From: Channallabes apus
Lineage: Eukaryota > Chordata > Actinopteri > Siluriformes > Clariidae
NCBI GenBank assembly: GCA_030522415.1
Contig: CM060124.1
Span: forward strand, 21,789,754 to 21,853,753
Direction: 5' to 3'
Length of the DNA stretch: 64,000 bases
A program made the translations under genes and the position numbers. The first letter of the stretch is position 1; every line of letters begins with the position of its first letter. The notes beneath the pieces are model-generated. The model was given only the letters and a program-made list of their open reading frames with translations, searched no databases and was not told the origin of the DNA. Positions 24,401 through 35,686 of this stretch are shown piece by piece.

Positions 24401-27400
24401 GTGTAGTGTGTACACATCACCATTACTCTTTAGCATCTTCACATTACAGATTGTTTTTATAAATCACCCGAAGCGTGCATGTTTTTAATGTTATTCGAAT
24501 ATTTGCTTTGCTTCCTCTGTCTCAGTACCTCCACACACCCCGTCCTGTGAGATCCCGAGCTCTGCGCTGACCGGATCTGTAGTGGTGCTGCGCTGTGAGG
24601 ACAAGCAAAGCATTCCTCCTGCAAGATACACGTGGTACAAAGACAAGAAGCCTGTCTTTCCACCACCTCATGGCAATGCCACTTACTCCGTCAGCAAGGA
24701 GACAGGCATTCTTGTGAGACACGTTCTTGGATTTTTTTTTTTAACAAGTTATCATAGGCCTCAGTTGTGTGTGTGTGTGTGTGTGTGTTAATGATCTAGT
24801 TGATCTTTCGGCTGCTGCCTTCAATGGGTTGGCACAGAATTCCCTTCCTGATGTCACCCTCACATTCTATCTAGGAATGGGAAATACAGTACTTTTAGGA
24901 CACTGGTTTGTACCTTGGCTGGGAATCAAACCCAGGCCTCACACAGTGGGCAATAAGTCTAGCACTGAGCCACCAATGCCCTAGAAATAAGTAATTCTAA
25001 CATAATGCATTTTTCCCATACCTTAAACTACCTTTAAACTTCAAATGTCCAATGTCCAAGTGTACCCTGCCTCATGCCCTAAGTCTCCCCACGACCCTGA
25101 ATACAGGACAAAGTGGTATAGGCGATGAGTGAGTGAGTGAGTGAGTGAGTGAGAGTAAATAGGATGGAATACTTTTTATTTGCTGCTAACATATTCATGA
25201 TGTCTCTCTTTTGAATAGACATTTCATACAGTTACCATAGCTGACACAGGACTGTATCACTGTGAGGCCAACAATGGGGTAGGAAAATCAAAGAGCTGTG
25301 TAGGAAATCGCATGACAATCGGTGAGTGCATGCTACTGTGTGTGTAAGCGCAGACATACCCAAATACATATCCATGATGTTCCCATGTGTTTATTTTCCT
25401 ATCAGTCTTCTATTCATTTTTTTTTAAATCTGATATGTTGTCTTTTATCGTCCTTCTCTCTCTCAGACGATCTCAATGTTTCTGCGATTGTAGCCGGGAT
25501 TGTCATTTTGTGCCTGATCATAGGGTTATGCACTCTCGGGGCGTGTTATGCACACAGACATGGCTACTTTAACCGTAAGTTCAAAAGACATCAGATTTTT
25601 TTTTTTTTTATGTGCAGTGTACTTTACTTAGGCCATAGTGCTGCAGAATGAATTGATGTAAATGTAAGTGTTATACCCTAGGTACAGTAATGTAATTGTT
25701 AAACTATCCAGCTTTAATTCAGCATTTTTTAAGAAAAATGATGATTACAAGTTCTCAGAGCTGCACAATTGATTGTCAGTGCAATAATCCAATCACAAAA
25801 GACTGTAAGTGATTACAGGTAAAACGTGTTCTGTATGCATACTGTAATCCCAAATTTATGTGGAGTTTCCCAGTAATATAATTATTTGTTAAATAAGTTT
25901 AAATAGCTTTTGAGGTGCTAAATAAATATCGGCAAACCGTCCCTTAACCGCGCAGAAATAATTAAAACGACTTATTTTGTCGTCAGCCAAAATTTTGTCG
26001 ACTCCCTGCATTTTGATTTAAGCACAAATCCCCGAGCTCTCAGTTCAGGTATCTTACTCATATGTTTGGACTGTAGTGGCGTCCAACATGCCTGCTTTTT
26101 ATTATCGCCACGGTTAGAGAACATATGAGACAAACTGGTTTTAAACTTCCCACAAGAAGAATAAACATACATTGGCCTGTCCATACATCTTTGAAGATTC
26201 AGTTTTCATAGTGTACGTACCTTTTTTCGAGTAAGCCATGCTGTGTCGCGCATTCGTTTCTGTTTCGTAAGGATTTGGCTGTTTTATGGTAGTTTCTATG
26301 CCTTCCACATACTCACGCATACTGTATAGCCAGCCACGCCCACTTAGAGGGAAAAAGCACTACGCTCGTCCAAAAAAGTGCTAGATGCTATGACATAATC
26401 TGGGACAAAACTATTGCACGAAGCCTAATTGTACTAGTGAATGAAATTTTAGGTTAATTCATATGGAATAATATCAAAAATGTTTTAATCTGTTTTTTTT
26501 CTTCTTTCACTGTAACTTCTTCATGACAGGACACAGAGGAAGGTAAGAGCTTGATTTAGAGTCTGCTTTTGTATGTGTGTGTGTGTGTGTGTGTGTTTTA
26601 CTGTGTATCAAACTCAAGACTTTATCTAACACTTTCTGGAGTTTATTCATATGTACAGATTTGTTTTATTTTTTATTGACGATGTATTTGTTTACTAGAG
26701 TTTGGGGAAGTTCACTAAAATGTGACTGGAGAAATCTGACTTAACTGTCCGTTTGAATAACGGCTTGTTAGTAGCAGCATGAAGTGTGTTTGCACTTTCC
26801 ATCTGCCAGGACTGTAGTATAGTGTAGTGTTTGCATGTTCGTTTCTCCTCCCAAATTCGATTGTATACAGTCGGTACCAGAGGTGGAAAGAGTAATAAAA
26901 TTTTGTACTCAAGTACAAGTACTGTTACTTCAGTGAAATTTTACTTAAGTACAAGTAAAGTTACCATTATAAAAATCTACTCAAGTAAAAGTAAAAAGTA
27001 GCTCATTAAAAATGTACTCAGAGTAAAAGTTACCGAGTTACTTTTTTATTTTTTTAACAGCGGGGGTGGGATGAGGCATTCTAGCGTAGTTCAAAAAAGA
27101 TGAGCAGATGTAAATCTCAAACTAGTTGTTTTTAACTGAAGGAACACCTTTGCATAATAAAGCTGTTGTCTTTGTTGTGCTTGAAAATCAAAGTGGTCAC
27201 TTAAATATGGTGTTACGTCCCAGTCTAGGGCCATAGAGCAAAAGAATGGTTCAGGGTTCTATTTATAATATATATAACTGTATGGAAATGGTGGTATATG
27301 GCAGAAAGAACTAGATCCAAACATTAACTGATGAAATAATGAGGTTTGTATATACAAACACACACACACACACACCAGGAGGAGGATCAGATTCAGGATG

Positions 27401-29523
27401 GACCCAGGCCAAAATAATAAACAAAATGGTATTTATATTTAGTAACTAGATTACCTGCAAAAAAAAAAAAACAACAACACACACACACACACACACAAAC
27501 AAAAATACAGGTACCTTCCCGGACTCCCTAAACCAAAAACAGTGAAATTATCTACAAATATATACAAAGACCAACCAAACCAAAGGGACAAAGCAATAAT
27601 CAAAGTCAATTGGAGGCAACAAGTCAAACCAGAATACACAACCAAATATCAAAACGCCAAAATCACAACCTCTTTCCTCTTTCCCGCGTCTCTCTCCGGT
27701 TTATACATGGTCGCGCTAGTCGATGACGTCACTCAGGGCGGAAGCGACCGTGTGGAAGGTCAGGAAGATGCCGATATCAGAAAACCTGGAGTGGAGTCTG
27801 GAGTGACGCGCGACCAGGACATGATACACACACGCGGCGCAACGGAGCATTTATACAAAGCATAATATTTTTATTATTTTATAATTTTCATTCATTTATT
27901 TTTTACTCAGTAGCGAATATGATTTAAAATGTAGCGAATTACAATACTTCAAACAAAACGTACTTAAGTAAAAGTAAAATTACAGATTTTTAAAACTACT
28001 TTATAAAGTAGAAATACACAAAAAAGCTACTCAATTACAGTAACGCGAGTAAATGTAATTCGTTACTTTCCACCTCTGGTCGTTACCTGTAAAACATTAG
28101 CATGATGCACAGCATGCTTCTGGCCCCAGCTGTTACCTCTGACCTGTTACCCATATGGCCCCTTATTGCAGGTCATTCTGGATCCAACAGTGTCATGGAG
28201 TGGCTCACATCAGCAGCCAGAACCTCAACAGATCAGAGGACATGTGAGTTAGACAGAATGACTAATGACAAAAAAAATTACAATGAACAATCATAGAAGT
28301 AAATAAATAAAAAGCACCATTTTGTCAACAAGTCAAGAACAAGCCATGGGTTTAGAGTTTTATATAAACACTGACCAAAGAACCTGAAAACACAATAAGT
28401 CGCTAAAAACACAATAAGTGTCTTTTAAAGCAGAAAAGTAATGGAATTTGGCGACGCGGTGGTGTAGTGGTGAGCACTGTCGTCTTGCACCTCCAGGGTC
28501 CGGGTTCGATTCCCGTCTCTGTGTGCATGGAGGTTGCATGTTCTCCCCGTGCTTGGTGGGTTTCCTCCGGATACACCAGTTTCCTCCCACAGTCCAAAGA
28601 TATGCAGGTTATGCTAATTGGCGTTCGCAAATTGCCCATAGTGTGTGTGTGTGTGTCCTGTGAGAGATTGGCACCCTGTCCAGAGTGTACCCCGCCTCGT
28701 GCCCTCAGTCTCCTGGGATAGGCTCCAACCCCCCCCCCCCCCCCCTGCGACCCTGTATACAGGATAAAGCGGTATAGAAGAGTGTGTGAGACAGAAATGG
28801 AATTTGCCACTATTATTAAACCTTACAATTTAGATATGATAAAATACTTTTTTCAGTTTTACCTTTTTTTTTGTGTTATATTTAATTTAAATGGTTTATA
28901 TTTCCCCTATAGCCCACATGCTGGTTATGGACCTCCTTCGCAAAATGTAAGTATTAACTTCTCTAAGCTGTAAGTTTACATGAAACTATAATGGCACATG
29001 TACACATGTATAATGGCCATGCACCTCCAGGGTCCGGGTTCGATTCCTGCCTCGGGGGCTGTGTGCATGGAATTTGCATGTTCTCTCCATGCTTGGTGGG
29101 TTTCCTCTGGGGAAAGCAGTGTAGATGACGAGTGAGTCAGTGATCCTAGAAAGAGCAAATAGTCGTGGTATAAAAGGTAGAGAAAAACCTCACTATGTGA
29201 ATGGGTGTGTGTACAGATGGATAGTGGTATAGACACTACATATATTATGGGATGAGGTCATTTTTGCATTAGACGTATCTTCTGGCAGTTCTTAGAACAA
29301 CAGTTTTATAGTGCATATAAATAACGTTCTGTGATACTATATTGAAATTAAATAACATTTAATGTTATCTAAATTAAAATACTACATTGGGTATCATTTT
29401 CCTAGAATATAAATTTTTAATTTTTTAATTTTGTGCTATTTGTTAGATGACAACCCTTTCATTTGTACTTTTGGATTTCCACAGGTTCAGGACTTCAAAC
29501 ACACACAGTCATTTATGCTGTAA
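16303..29523 (+). CDS. jam2: Junctional adhesion molecule 2 (JAM-B), complete
   Basis: Immunoglobulin-superfamily adhesion receptor of cell junctions. Exons: 16303-16351, 22979-23044, 23186-23296, 24229-24378, 24526-24713, 25219-25321, 25467-25574, 26530-26542, 28172-28243, 28913-28946 and 29485-29523. Phases close to give 310 residues. Residues 1-16 are a hydrophobic signal peptide. The first Ig domain uses C44, W58 and C104 with DAGEYRC at 98-104; the second uses C149, W162 and C203. Sequons are at N71, N176 and N226. One membrane span lies at about 229-250. The protein ends [10 protein letters not shown], matching the PDZ-binding end of JAM-B. The DDLN-start membrane exon and the tail favour JAM2 over JAM1 or JAM3. 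Next to mrpl39 and app it is probably the jam2a paralogue, which is inference. Intron 1 is about 6.6 kb and repeat-rich. Confidence 0.93.
16645..16707. repeat. (TA)n microsatellite
   Basis: About 62 bp of alternating TA with one G interruption, in jam2 intron 1. Confidence 0.9.
16748..16917. repeat. 170-bp inverted-repeat unit (hairpin or MITE)
   Basis: 35-bp arms at 16748-16782 and 16883-16917 are reverse complements with three mismatches (core GTCACATAGTTCAGTTCA), around a 100-bp AT-rich loop. In jam2 intron 1. Confidence 0.75.
17622..17702. repeat. (GT)n microsatellite, about 40 units
   Basis: 81 bp of uninterrupted GT in jam2 intron 1; ORFs through it are artefacts. Confidence 0.95.
17985..18060. 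repeat. (CA)n(TA)n compound tract with CATCGTGT triplet repeat
   Basis: CA then TA runs followed by three near-tandem CATCGTGT copies (18037-18060), in jam2 intron 1. Confidence 0.85.
19495..19727 (-). mobile_element. tRNA-derived SINE fragment, minus orientation
   Basis: Reverse complement of the SINE body, ending at GCGCCGCC, the inverted 5' head. The 3' tail is lost. Confidence 0.8.
20561..20588. repeat. (AC)n microsatellite
   Basis: About 14 AC units immediately before a SINE insertion. Confidence 0.9.
20601..20953 (+). mobile_element. tRNA-derived SINE, near full length
   Basis: Head GGCGGCACGGTGATGTAGTGG, A-box-like TAGTGGTTAGC and B-box-like GGTTCGCTTCC, long conserved body and a GAATGAATGAAT tail. 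Flanked by TACTTCGT at 20593-20600 and 20954-20961. Confidence 0.88.
20990..21068 (+). mobile_element. 5'-truncated SINE tail
   Basis: Only the CAGGGTGTACC to GGATAAAGCGGTATA 3' end of the SINE is present, as expected of incomplete reverse transcription. A Tc1 end abuts it at 21070. Confidence 0.75.
21070..21215. mobile_element. Solo Tc1 inverted-repeat end
   Basis: Starts CAGTGGTGTGAAAAAGTGT then TTGCCCCCTGCCTGATTTCTT, matching the left end of the element at 2622. It sits directly after a TA inside the tail of a SINE fragment. The transposase is gone. Confidence 0.75.
21426..21458. repeat. (GT)n microsatellite
   Basis: About 16 GT units in jam2 intron 1. Confidence 0.9.
21985..22492 (+). 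mobile_element. Eroded SINE (TCTGGTTCCTCT core family)
   Basis: Core TCTGGTTCCTCTTCAGGTTTCTT and TTTTCCCTTGCCGCTGTCA, with tail GCTGCTTTGTGACC and TTAAAAGTGCTATACAA. Same order as the cleaner copy at 60885-61115, but with a long insertion in the middle. Confidence 0.6.
23083..23125. repeat. (ATC)n(ATT)n tract
   Basis: Trinucleotide run in the intron between jam2 exons 2 and 3. Confidence 0.85.
23541..23744. repeat. GGAT tetranucleotide minisatellite
   Basis: About 204 bp of GGAT with periodic GGGT and TGCA-containing variants, in the jam2 intron after exon 3. All three forward frames and the reverse frames stay open, giving spurious WMDG and HPSI repeat ORFs. Confidence 0.95.
23845..24075 (-). 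mobile_element. tRNA-derived SINE fragment, minus orientation
   Basis: Inverse of the SINE body from ACAATGTGGGCAATTTGGG to the eroded head; no tail. In a jam2 intron just before exon 4. Confidence 0.75.
24795..24985. repeat. Dispersed repeat Y, copy 1
   Basis: Contains CTTTCGGCTGCTGCCTTCA, CCCTTCCTGATG and GGGAATCAAACCCAGGCC. The middle resembles 59714-59835. A common fish repeat by pattern; class unknown to me. Confidence 0.55.
25050..25152 (+). mobile_element. 5'-truncated SINE tail with (GTGA)n
   Basis: AGTGTACCCTGCCTCATGCCC to GTGGTATAGGCGATGAGTGAG, followed by seven GTGA units. In the jam2 intron before exon 6. Confidence 0.75.
26530..26542 (+). other. jam2: jam2 13-nt microexon
   Basis: A 13-base exon sits between a pyrimidine-rich acceptor ending ACAG and a GTAAGA donor. 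It links the membrane exon (ending in phase 1) to the cytoplasmic exon at 28172 (entered in phase 2). Only its inclusion keeps the [10 protein letters not shown] end in frame. Its length is not a multiple of three, so skipping changes the whole tail. Confidence 0.78.
26878..28078. mobile_element. Non-autonomous hAT-like transposon with 8-bp target duplication
   Basis: A 1201-bp unit starting CAGAGGTGGAAAG and ending CTTTCCACCTCTG. The inverted ends extend about 100 bp with reiterated ACTCAAGTA/TACTTGAGT-type motifs. Flanks are GTCGGTAC (26870-26877) and GTCGTTAC (28079-28086), an 8-bp duplication with one change. No transposase frame is visible. It lies in the jam2 intron between the 13-nt exon and the 72-nt exon. 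Confidence 0.88.
28451..28795 (+). mobile_element. tRNA-derived SINE with 11-bp target duplication
   Basis: Flanked by AATGGAATTTG at 28440-28450 and 28796-28806. Full head and body; the tail has a C-run. Only about 117 bp before jam2 exon at 28913. Confidence 0.88.
29012..29140 (+). mobile_element. SINE fragment
   Basis: CATGCACCTCCAGGGTCCGGGTTCGATTCC and body start, then an internal deletion to a GATGACGAGTGAG tail. Confidence 0.7.
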
Positions 29524-30112
29524 GGATCCTTTAAAGCTTTGTCCAATCCACCGGCCATGCGGCATTTACAGACCCAGCGGAACCGGAGACTGCATCTCAC
29601 TGTGGACGTGAACAAGACAACGAAAAACATCCATGAACACTTGTCATGAAGAAAGCTCTCCTCGAAAGAAAAAAAAAAAAAGACTCACTGAAAATGGAGC
29701 AACCACTGACCTACTGTGCTTTCCCCCCACGCCCCCTAGTGGATGTACTGTAATATGCACATATCTTCATAAATGAAATGTGCAACAGTTTTTATTCAAA
29801 AAAAAAATTTTTTTTTTAAGGATGAGCCTTCCTAAAACACATTAGTGTAAAGCTCATGCTTTCACAGAATTTATGAACTGCATCTCCTTGTGCCTTGCAA
29901 AACGGAGCATTACTAGGACACTAGATTCACTGGTTAGCAAATAAACTCACATGAAACATCTCGATCACTAACCAACAATTGAGCTGTCTAGAGTGACTCC
30001 CATGAGTGAAACGATCTGTATTTAAGACTGTATTTGTGCCTTTTTTTGTTTCATCTGTACAGTAACTGTTTTGTTTGAAATGCATGAATGATTTGCTGTA
30101 TATTTTCTCAGT

Positions 30113-30118
30113 ATTAAA
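30113..30118 (+). promoter_or_regulatory. Possible jam2 polyadenylation signal
   Basis: ATTAAA about 590 bases after the jam2 stop, followed by a T-rich stretch. It is the variant hexamer and the best candidate for the end of the 3' UTR that begins at 29524. Confidence 0.45.
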
Positions 30119-30199
30119 CTTTTTTTTTTTTTTAAACATGCTTCTAGTTATAATACTGACAGTCCTTCATATAATATTTTCTATAATTATTTTCTATAA

Positions 30200-30480
30200 T
30201 GCATAGATATGATACCCTGATCATTCAGGTCATAAGCGGACTCTATTTTATTGCCATATAACATTGCCTAGTTATATCGGAGTCCTGAGCAATTGAAGTA
30301 ACCCCAGATCATAAATAACACTGCCTCCACGGCTTGATGTGTGCATCGCTTCCCTTCTTACCCTGATGCACCCATCACTCTGGACTCATCAGACCAAATG
30401 ACCTTTTTCCTTTGCTTCAAAGTCCAACCTTTATGCTCCTTAGAAAACTTTTTTCTGATTAGGCTAACTAAAGTAAATCA
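30200..30480. mobile_element. Relic of Tc1-like family B
   Basis: GATCATTCAGGTCATAAG, AAGTAACCCCAGATCATAA and ACTCATCAGACCAAATGACC match phrases in the relic at 45195-45745. Lies between jam2 and atp5pf. Confidence 0.6.
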
Positions 30481-31013
30481 CAGATGATTTTTTGAAACCA
30501 TGTTTTCTTCCTTGATGCAGGCCAATAAGTTGAGCATTCTAATCGCATAAATCTTCCTTTATAAAAAAAAAAGGAAAAAAAAAAAAAGGCAGTATTTAAA
30601 ACCAAGCAAGTGCTTTGAATGTGTAAGATTCTGTCCGCGGCCACTACATTAATGCAGCAAATTTTTATACATTTTGTCCCTGAAATCAAACGGTAAATAT
30701 TTTCCCTGTGAAAATGGTTTCCACTTTCTCCAGTGTACAGCTGATCACATTTGTTGAACCTACAGTAGGATACGACTTATGATAAACATGTTCCGGAGCA
30801 TAATTTACCAAAGACAAAAACATATCAAAACAATAAATAAATATAATCATTCTGAATCTATGATTTTAGAGACTGATCATGAAAGACTGAATGCTACAGT
30901 ACTGTAAGTCATTATTTTTTTAATCCAGTTTCTTAATCCATTTCAATTTTGATGAATGGATACAGAAATAAAAGACATTCAACACATTTTACATTTCAAG
31001 TTATTTATTAAAT

Positions 31014-31019
31014 AATTTT
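31014..31019 (-). promoter_or_regulatory. atp5pf polyadenylation signal
   Basis: TTTATT on the plus strand reads AATAAA on the transcript strand, 50 bases after the atp5pf stop codon. Confidence 0.7.
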
Positions 31020-31068
31020 TCTCATCACTCTGAATAACAGACATATGCAGGTTTGGGCAGAGGGCTGT

Positions 31069-32698
31069 TCACTTGGCCACCTCCTCCAGCTTGGGTTCTG
31101 TCAAAAAATAAATAAATAAAAAACTATTTAGTTGACCGATATGAAAGCAAGCAGACTCAATATATAATTTGTGCTGATATTAAACAACAGTGTTCAATCT
31201 GAAGGTAAAATGAAATCAAGAATGTATAATTTGGGTTATTGCGTCAGCAATATGTATTTATAAGAATACATAATACATACAGTGGCTTGCAAAAGTATTC
31301 AGCCCCCTTGAACTTTTCCACATTTTGTCACATTACAGCCATAAACATGAATCGATTTTATTGGAATTCCACGTGAAAGACCAATACAAAGTGGTGTACA
31401 CGTGAGAAGTATAGTGTAGTGCATACATGTGTAAATCATACATGATTCCAAACATTTTTTTTTTTACAAATAAATAACTGAAAAGTTGGGTGTGTGTAAT
31501 TATTCAGCCCTGAGTCAAAACTTTGTAGAATCACCTTTTGCTGCAATTACAGCTGCCAGTCTTTTAGGGTATGTCTCTACCAGCGTTGCACATCTAGAGA
31601 CTGAAATCCTTGCCCATTCTTCTTTGCAAAACAGGTCCAGCTCAGTCAGATTAGATGGACAGCAGTTTTCAGCTCTTGCCACAGATTCTCGATTGGATTT
31701 AGATCTGGACTTTGACTGGGCCATTCTAACACATGGATATGTTTTGTTTTAAACCATTCCATTGTTGCCCTGGCTTTATGTTTAGGGTCGTTGTCCTGCT
31801 GGAAGGTGAACCTCCGCCCCAGTCTCAAGTCTTTTGCAGACTCCAAGAGGTTTTCTTCCAAGATTGCCCTGTATTTGGCTCCATCCATCTTCCCATCAAC
31901 TCTGACCAGCTTCCCTGTCCCTGCTGAAGAGAAACACCCCCAGAGAATGATGCTGCCACCACCATACCTGACAGTGGGGATGGTGTGTTCAGAGTGATGT
32001 GCAGTGTTAGTTTTCCGCCACAAATAGCGTTTTGCATTTTGGCCAAAAAGTTCCATTTTGGTCTCATCTGACCAGAGCACCTTCTTCCACATGTTTGCTG
32101 TGCAAACGGGACTTCTTATGGTTTTCTGTTAACAATTGCTTTCTTCTTGCCACTCTTCCATAAAGGCCAACTTTGTGCAGTGCACGACTAATAGTTGTCC
32201 TATGGACAGATTCCCCCACCTGAGCTGTAGATCTCTGCAGCTCGTCCAGAGTCACCATGGGCCTCTTGGCTGCATTTCTGATCAGCGCTCTCCTTGTTCG
32301 GCCTGTGAGTTTAGGTGGACAGCCTTGTCTTGGTAGGTTTACAGTTGTGCCATACTCCTTCCATTTCTGAATGATTGCTTGAACAGTGGCTCCGTGGGAT
32401 GTTCAAGGCTTTGGAAATCTTTTTGTAGCCTAAGCCTGCTTTAAATTTCTCAATAACTTTATCCCTGACCTGTCTGGTGTGTTCTTTGGACTTCATGGTG
32501 TTGTTGCTCCCAATATTCTCTTAGACAACCTCTGAGGCCGTCACAGAGCAGCTGTATTTGTACTGACATTAGATTACACACAGGTGCACTCCATTTAGTC
32601 ATTAGCACTCATCAGGCAATGTCTATGGGCAACTGACTGCACTCAGACCAAATAATTAATGGGCTGAATAATTACGCACACCGCACTTTGCAGTTATT

Positions 32699-32743
<45 letters not shown>

Positions 32744-33957
32744 TTCATCATGCATGATTTTCGTTTCACTTCACACGTGTACACCACTTTGTATTGGTCT
32801 TTCACGTGGAATTCCAATGAAATTGATTCATGTTTGTGGCTGTAATGTGACAAAATGTGGAAAAGTTCAAGGGGGCCGAATAGTTTTGCAAGCCACTGGA
32901 AGCCTTGGCCTTATAGCCAAAATAAAGGAGGATTCTATAACTTGACATCTTCATAACATTCATATGTAATTTAGTTGACAATCTAGAGATGTGCATTTCG
33001 TTCAAACTTACAGAAGGAAAAAACGTTTCCTGTCTCGCAGAAGACTGAATCAAATTCTGAGACCATTCAAAACTGGCTTCATTTTGATTTAATGACAATT
33101 TATATTTTACTACTACTAATAATATTTATAGTAATCATTTTTAAACTGAGTTGAACAGCCTATTTCATGTCATAAAAACAGCATAGGCTTTAACTAGTTG
33201 ACTGTGTTTTCTGATAACATCTATATACTTTTTACTGAACATTAAAGTACTTGCATTCTTGGTTGCTCTATTTACTCTAGCGTCCTTCAACTTGTGCGCT
33301 GCTATTAAAACAGACTCACTGTGTCTTGTGCTTACTTTATTTCCCAGGGTTTCAATGCCTGGTTTCATTAGAAATATATTTGCTTTTTAAACACTTTTGC
33401 CCACCCAATGCCCTCCAGAGAAACTCCTGCTTCACCCACAGCTAGAGTTAAATAATGAGAAAACTATCTAAACTTGTCCATGGTAGAGATATCCTCATGC
33501 TTGGATTTGTTGTTCAATAGAAAAGCGTTACAAAAGCATCACTGCACCACCACGCTGTAGATCCGACACTGACCTGGGAATTTGAAGTCGGGGAATTTAT
33601 TCATGTCACCTCCTCCATATAACCTTTGCAGTTTGTTCACCTCTTCGGTCATGTTCTTCTGGTAGCTGGGGCCAGCATCGACCACGCCACCTGAGCTCCT
33701 GTATGTAAAAAAAGAGAGAAATCGACAGGTTTGTCTTAAGGTTCTGAGTTAGAAATGACAAAAGATCAACTGCTCACTGATACTCACTTGCTCTTGACGT
33801 TGTACTCGCGGATTTTGTCCACGAAGAGTTTCTGTACAGGGTCCAGCTCTTTAGTCTTATTAAAAAGGACAGCAGAGATGCCAAGGTTCCTGCGCAGGGT
33901 CACGCTAACCGCTGAGCGGAAGAGCGAGGAGAGCTGGAAGAGCTGATGGAGTGCCAT
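31069..33957 (-). CDS. atp5pf: ATP synthase coupling factor 6, mitochondrial (complete CDS)
   Basis: Subunit F6 of the peripheral stalk of mitochondrial F1Fo ATP synthase. Coding exons on the minus strand, in transcript order, are 33957-33788, 33698-33574 and 31097-31069, totalling 107 residues plus stop (human: 108). The N-terminus is rich in Arg, Ser and Leu and lacks acids, as expected of a mitochondrial presequence. Diagnostic blocks are ELDPVQKLFVDKIREY, SSGGVVDAGPSYQ and MNKFPDFKF. An in-frame ATG at 33981 lies across the intron-exon border (acceptor CTACAG before 33964), so I chose the ATG at 33957. The gene is convergent with jam2. A 1.6-kb Tc1 relic occupies its last intron. The protein ends PKLEEVAK rather than the human PKFEVIEKPQA-type tail. 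Confidence 0.94.
31280..32898 (-). mobile_element. Full-length second Tc1 family, dead transposase
   Basis: 1619 bp between inverted ends CAGTGGCTTGCAAAAGTATTC and its complement; arms exceed 100 bp. Left flank is TA; the right TA has mutated. Minus-strand transposase remnants run from 32496 to 31515 ([34 protein letters not shown]), split by at least three frameshifts. A poly-A run occupies 32706-32741. Inserted in the last intron of atp5pf, same transcriptional sense as the gene. Confidence 0.92.
32706..32741. repeat. Poly-A tract
   Basis: About 36 adenines within the Tc1 relic's inner arm. Confidence 0.9.
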
Positions 33958-34049
33958 GCTGTCTCTGTAGAGGGAAATCACAAACTTTAGTTAATGTGCA
34001 AAGACCTCAGTACATGTTTATACTCAAACAGCACACTCTTTTACCTCAA

Positions 34050-34400
34050 GTCAAGTCAGCTTTTATTGTCATTTCAACCATATACATTACACAGAAACGA
34101 AACAATGTTCCTCCAGGACCAAGGTGCTACATACATGCAACACACATATTAACAACACAACTCTACCGGAACCAGCTAGCTAACTAAGAGACCTAATTAG
34201 CTGACTAGCTCAGAAATGACAGATTTACATAAAAAATGTTTTATGTGAACCTAAAACTACTTCTATACAAAAAAAAAAAAGGCAACAGTAGACAACAGAC
34301 AACAAGGTGCACGTGCAAATGTGCAAACAGAGCGTGCAGGTCGAGTGGCTGTATAACCTATAAAGAACTACATCTGCTAGAGATAGGAGGGAGGAAAAAA
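34050..34400. repeat. Possible dispersed repeat in atp5pf intron 1
   Basis: CAAGTCAAGTCAGCTTTTATTGTCATTTCAACC and GTTCCTCCAGGACC look like a repeat common in fish. No second copy in this window, so unproven. Confidence 0.4.
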
Positions 34401-35686
34401 AAAAGATTCCGTTATCATCAATCGGCCAGATCTCGCCAATAGGCCATTGACCAGTTTTGGCTTGGTTTTTTTTTTTTTTAGCTTGATGGATGCGACAGGT
34501 GATCCTGATATAACGGATTCTGTACCGAGAACAGAAGCTTCCGATTGGTGCAACAGAGACGCATTTTTATGTTGTTATTAAAAACTGTCCATGTTAAAAG
34601 CATCCAATCTGCGTTTTTCTCCAAACCCTGAGAGCAAATTAGTCTCGAATCCACTCATTATACAGTCACCCGACCTGCGCACTCAGTCAAGTGGAGTTCT
34701 GAGAGAGCTGTGATTTGAGGCGGTAAAACGTCACTGTTTCTTTATAATCCTACACTCTGAACTATTTACACATTTTCCTCCCGTGTGTTAGGAGTGAATT
34801 ATTTGCTAAGTTTGTTTAGAAATAATCATTATCACGGATGACAGAAATGCGCTGCTCAGTAGAAATTGAGGGTTTTTCCTAACTTTCCTAATTTTAAGTT
34901 AAATGTTAAACTCTTGTATTTTAAATTACTCTGTATTGTTTAAATGCTGCGCTTGGTTTTTAAGTGAGAAAACTTATGTGATAAGGAACGGGCTACATTT
35001 AATTAATCATTAAGCTTTTTAAAATTGTAACAATTTAAAGAAATTGTAACATTGAATCGGGATATTTATAAAATCGTGATACTTATAGCAGTATAGTATC
35101 GTGATCATATTGTATCGGTAGTGGACTGGTGATTCCTCTCTCTAGTACCTGCAGTGGATCAGCTCGTCTTAAAGCTCCAACACAGTTTTAATTCCACCTT
35201 AAAATACATTAGTGTTTAATGCGGCCAGGGGTTAATGATTCCTTCACGTGCTACTCTTGATTTCCAATCTTTCACACTTGGTCTCTCTCATACACACAGC
35301 CACTATAACTGTCCTTTGATGAAACTGTAAAGGTTATTAACAAAAAGCAAATTCAAAAACTATCCATTTTAACATCACGATTACTCACTACTTCTTACAC
35401 CAGAAACCCGGATTCCGCTTGACTTTAACTGTCACTAACAGAAACGACTTTAGCGGTCACTCACACTAATACATGCTAACGTTAGGTAGCTAACAAGCTA
35501 CAATTTTGCCATAAACCATGCGAGCGGAACGCCAAATCTTCCACAACGTGCATACAACTTGGTTAGGTAATTATAAACAAGGATTTGCCTCCAAAAATGA
35601 AGAAACGTAACCACTAACTTCTTAAACTCCAGTCAAGATATTTACAATAAAACAATCCCTTTACAATAACCAGCAACACCAGTCAC

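Noticed and set aside
33958..33981. Upstream ATG of atp5pf adding eight residues
   Set aside because: It spans the intron and the CTACAG acceptor, so it is not in the mature transcript.
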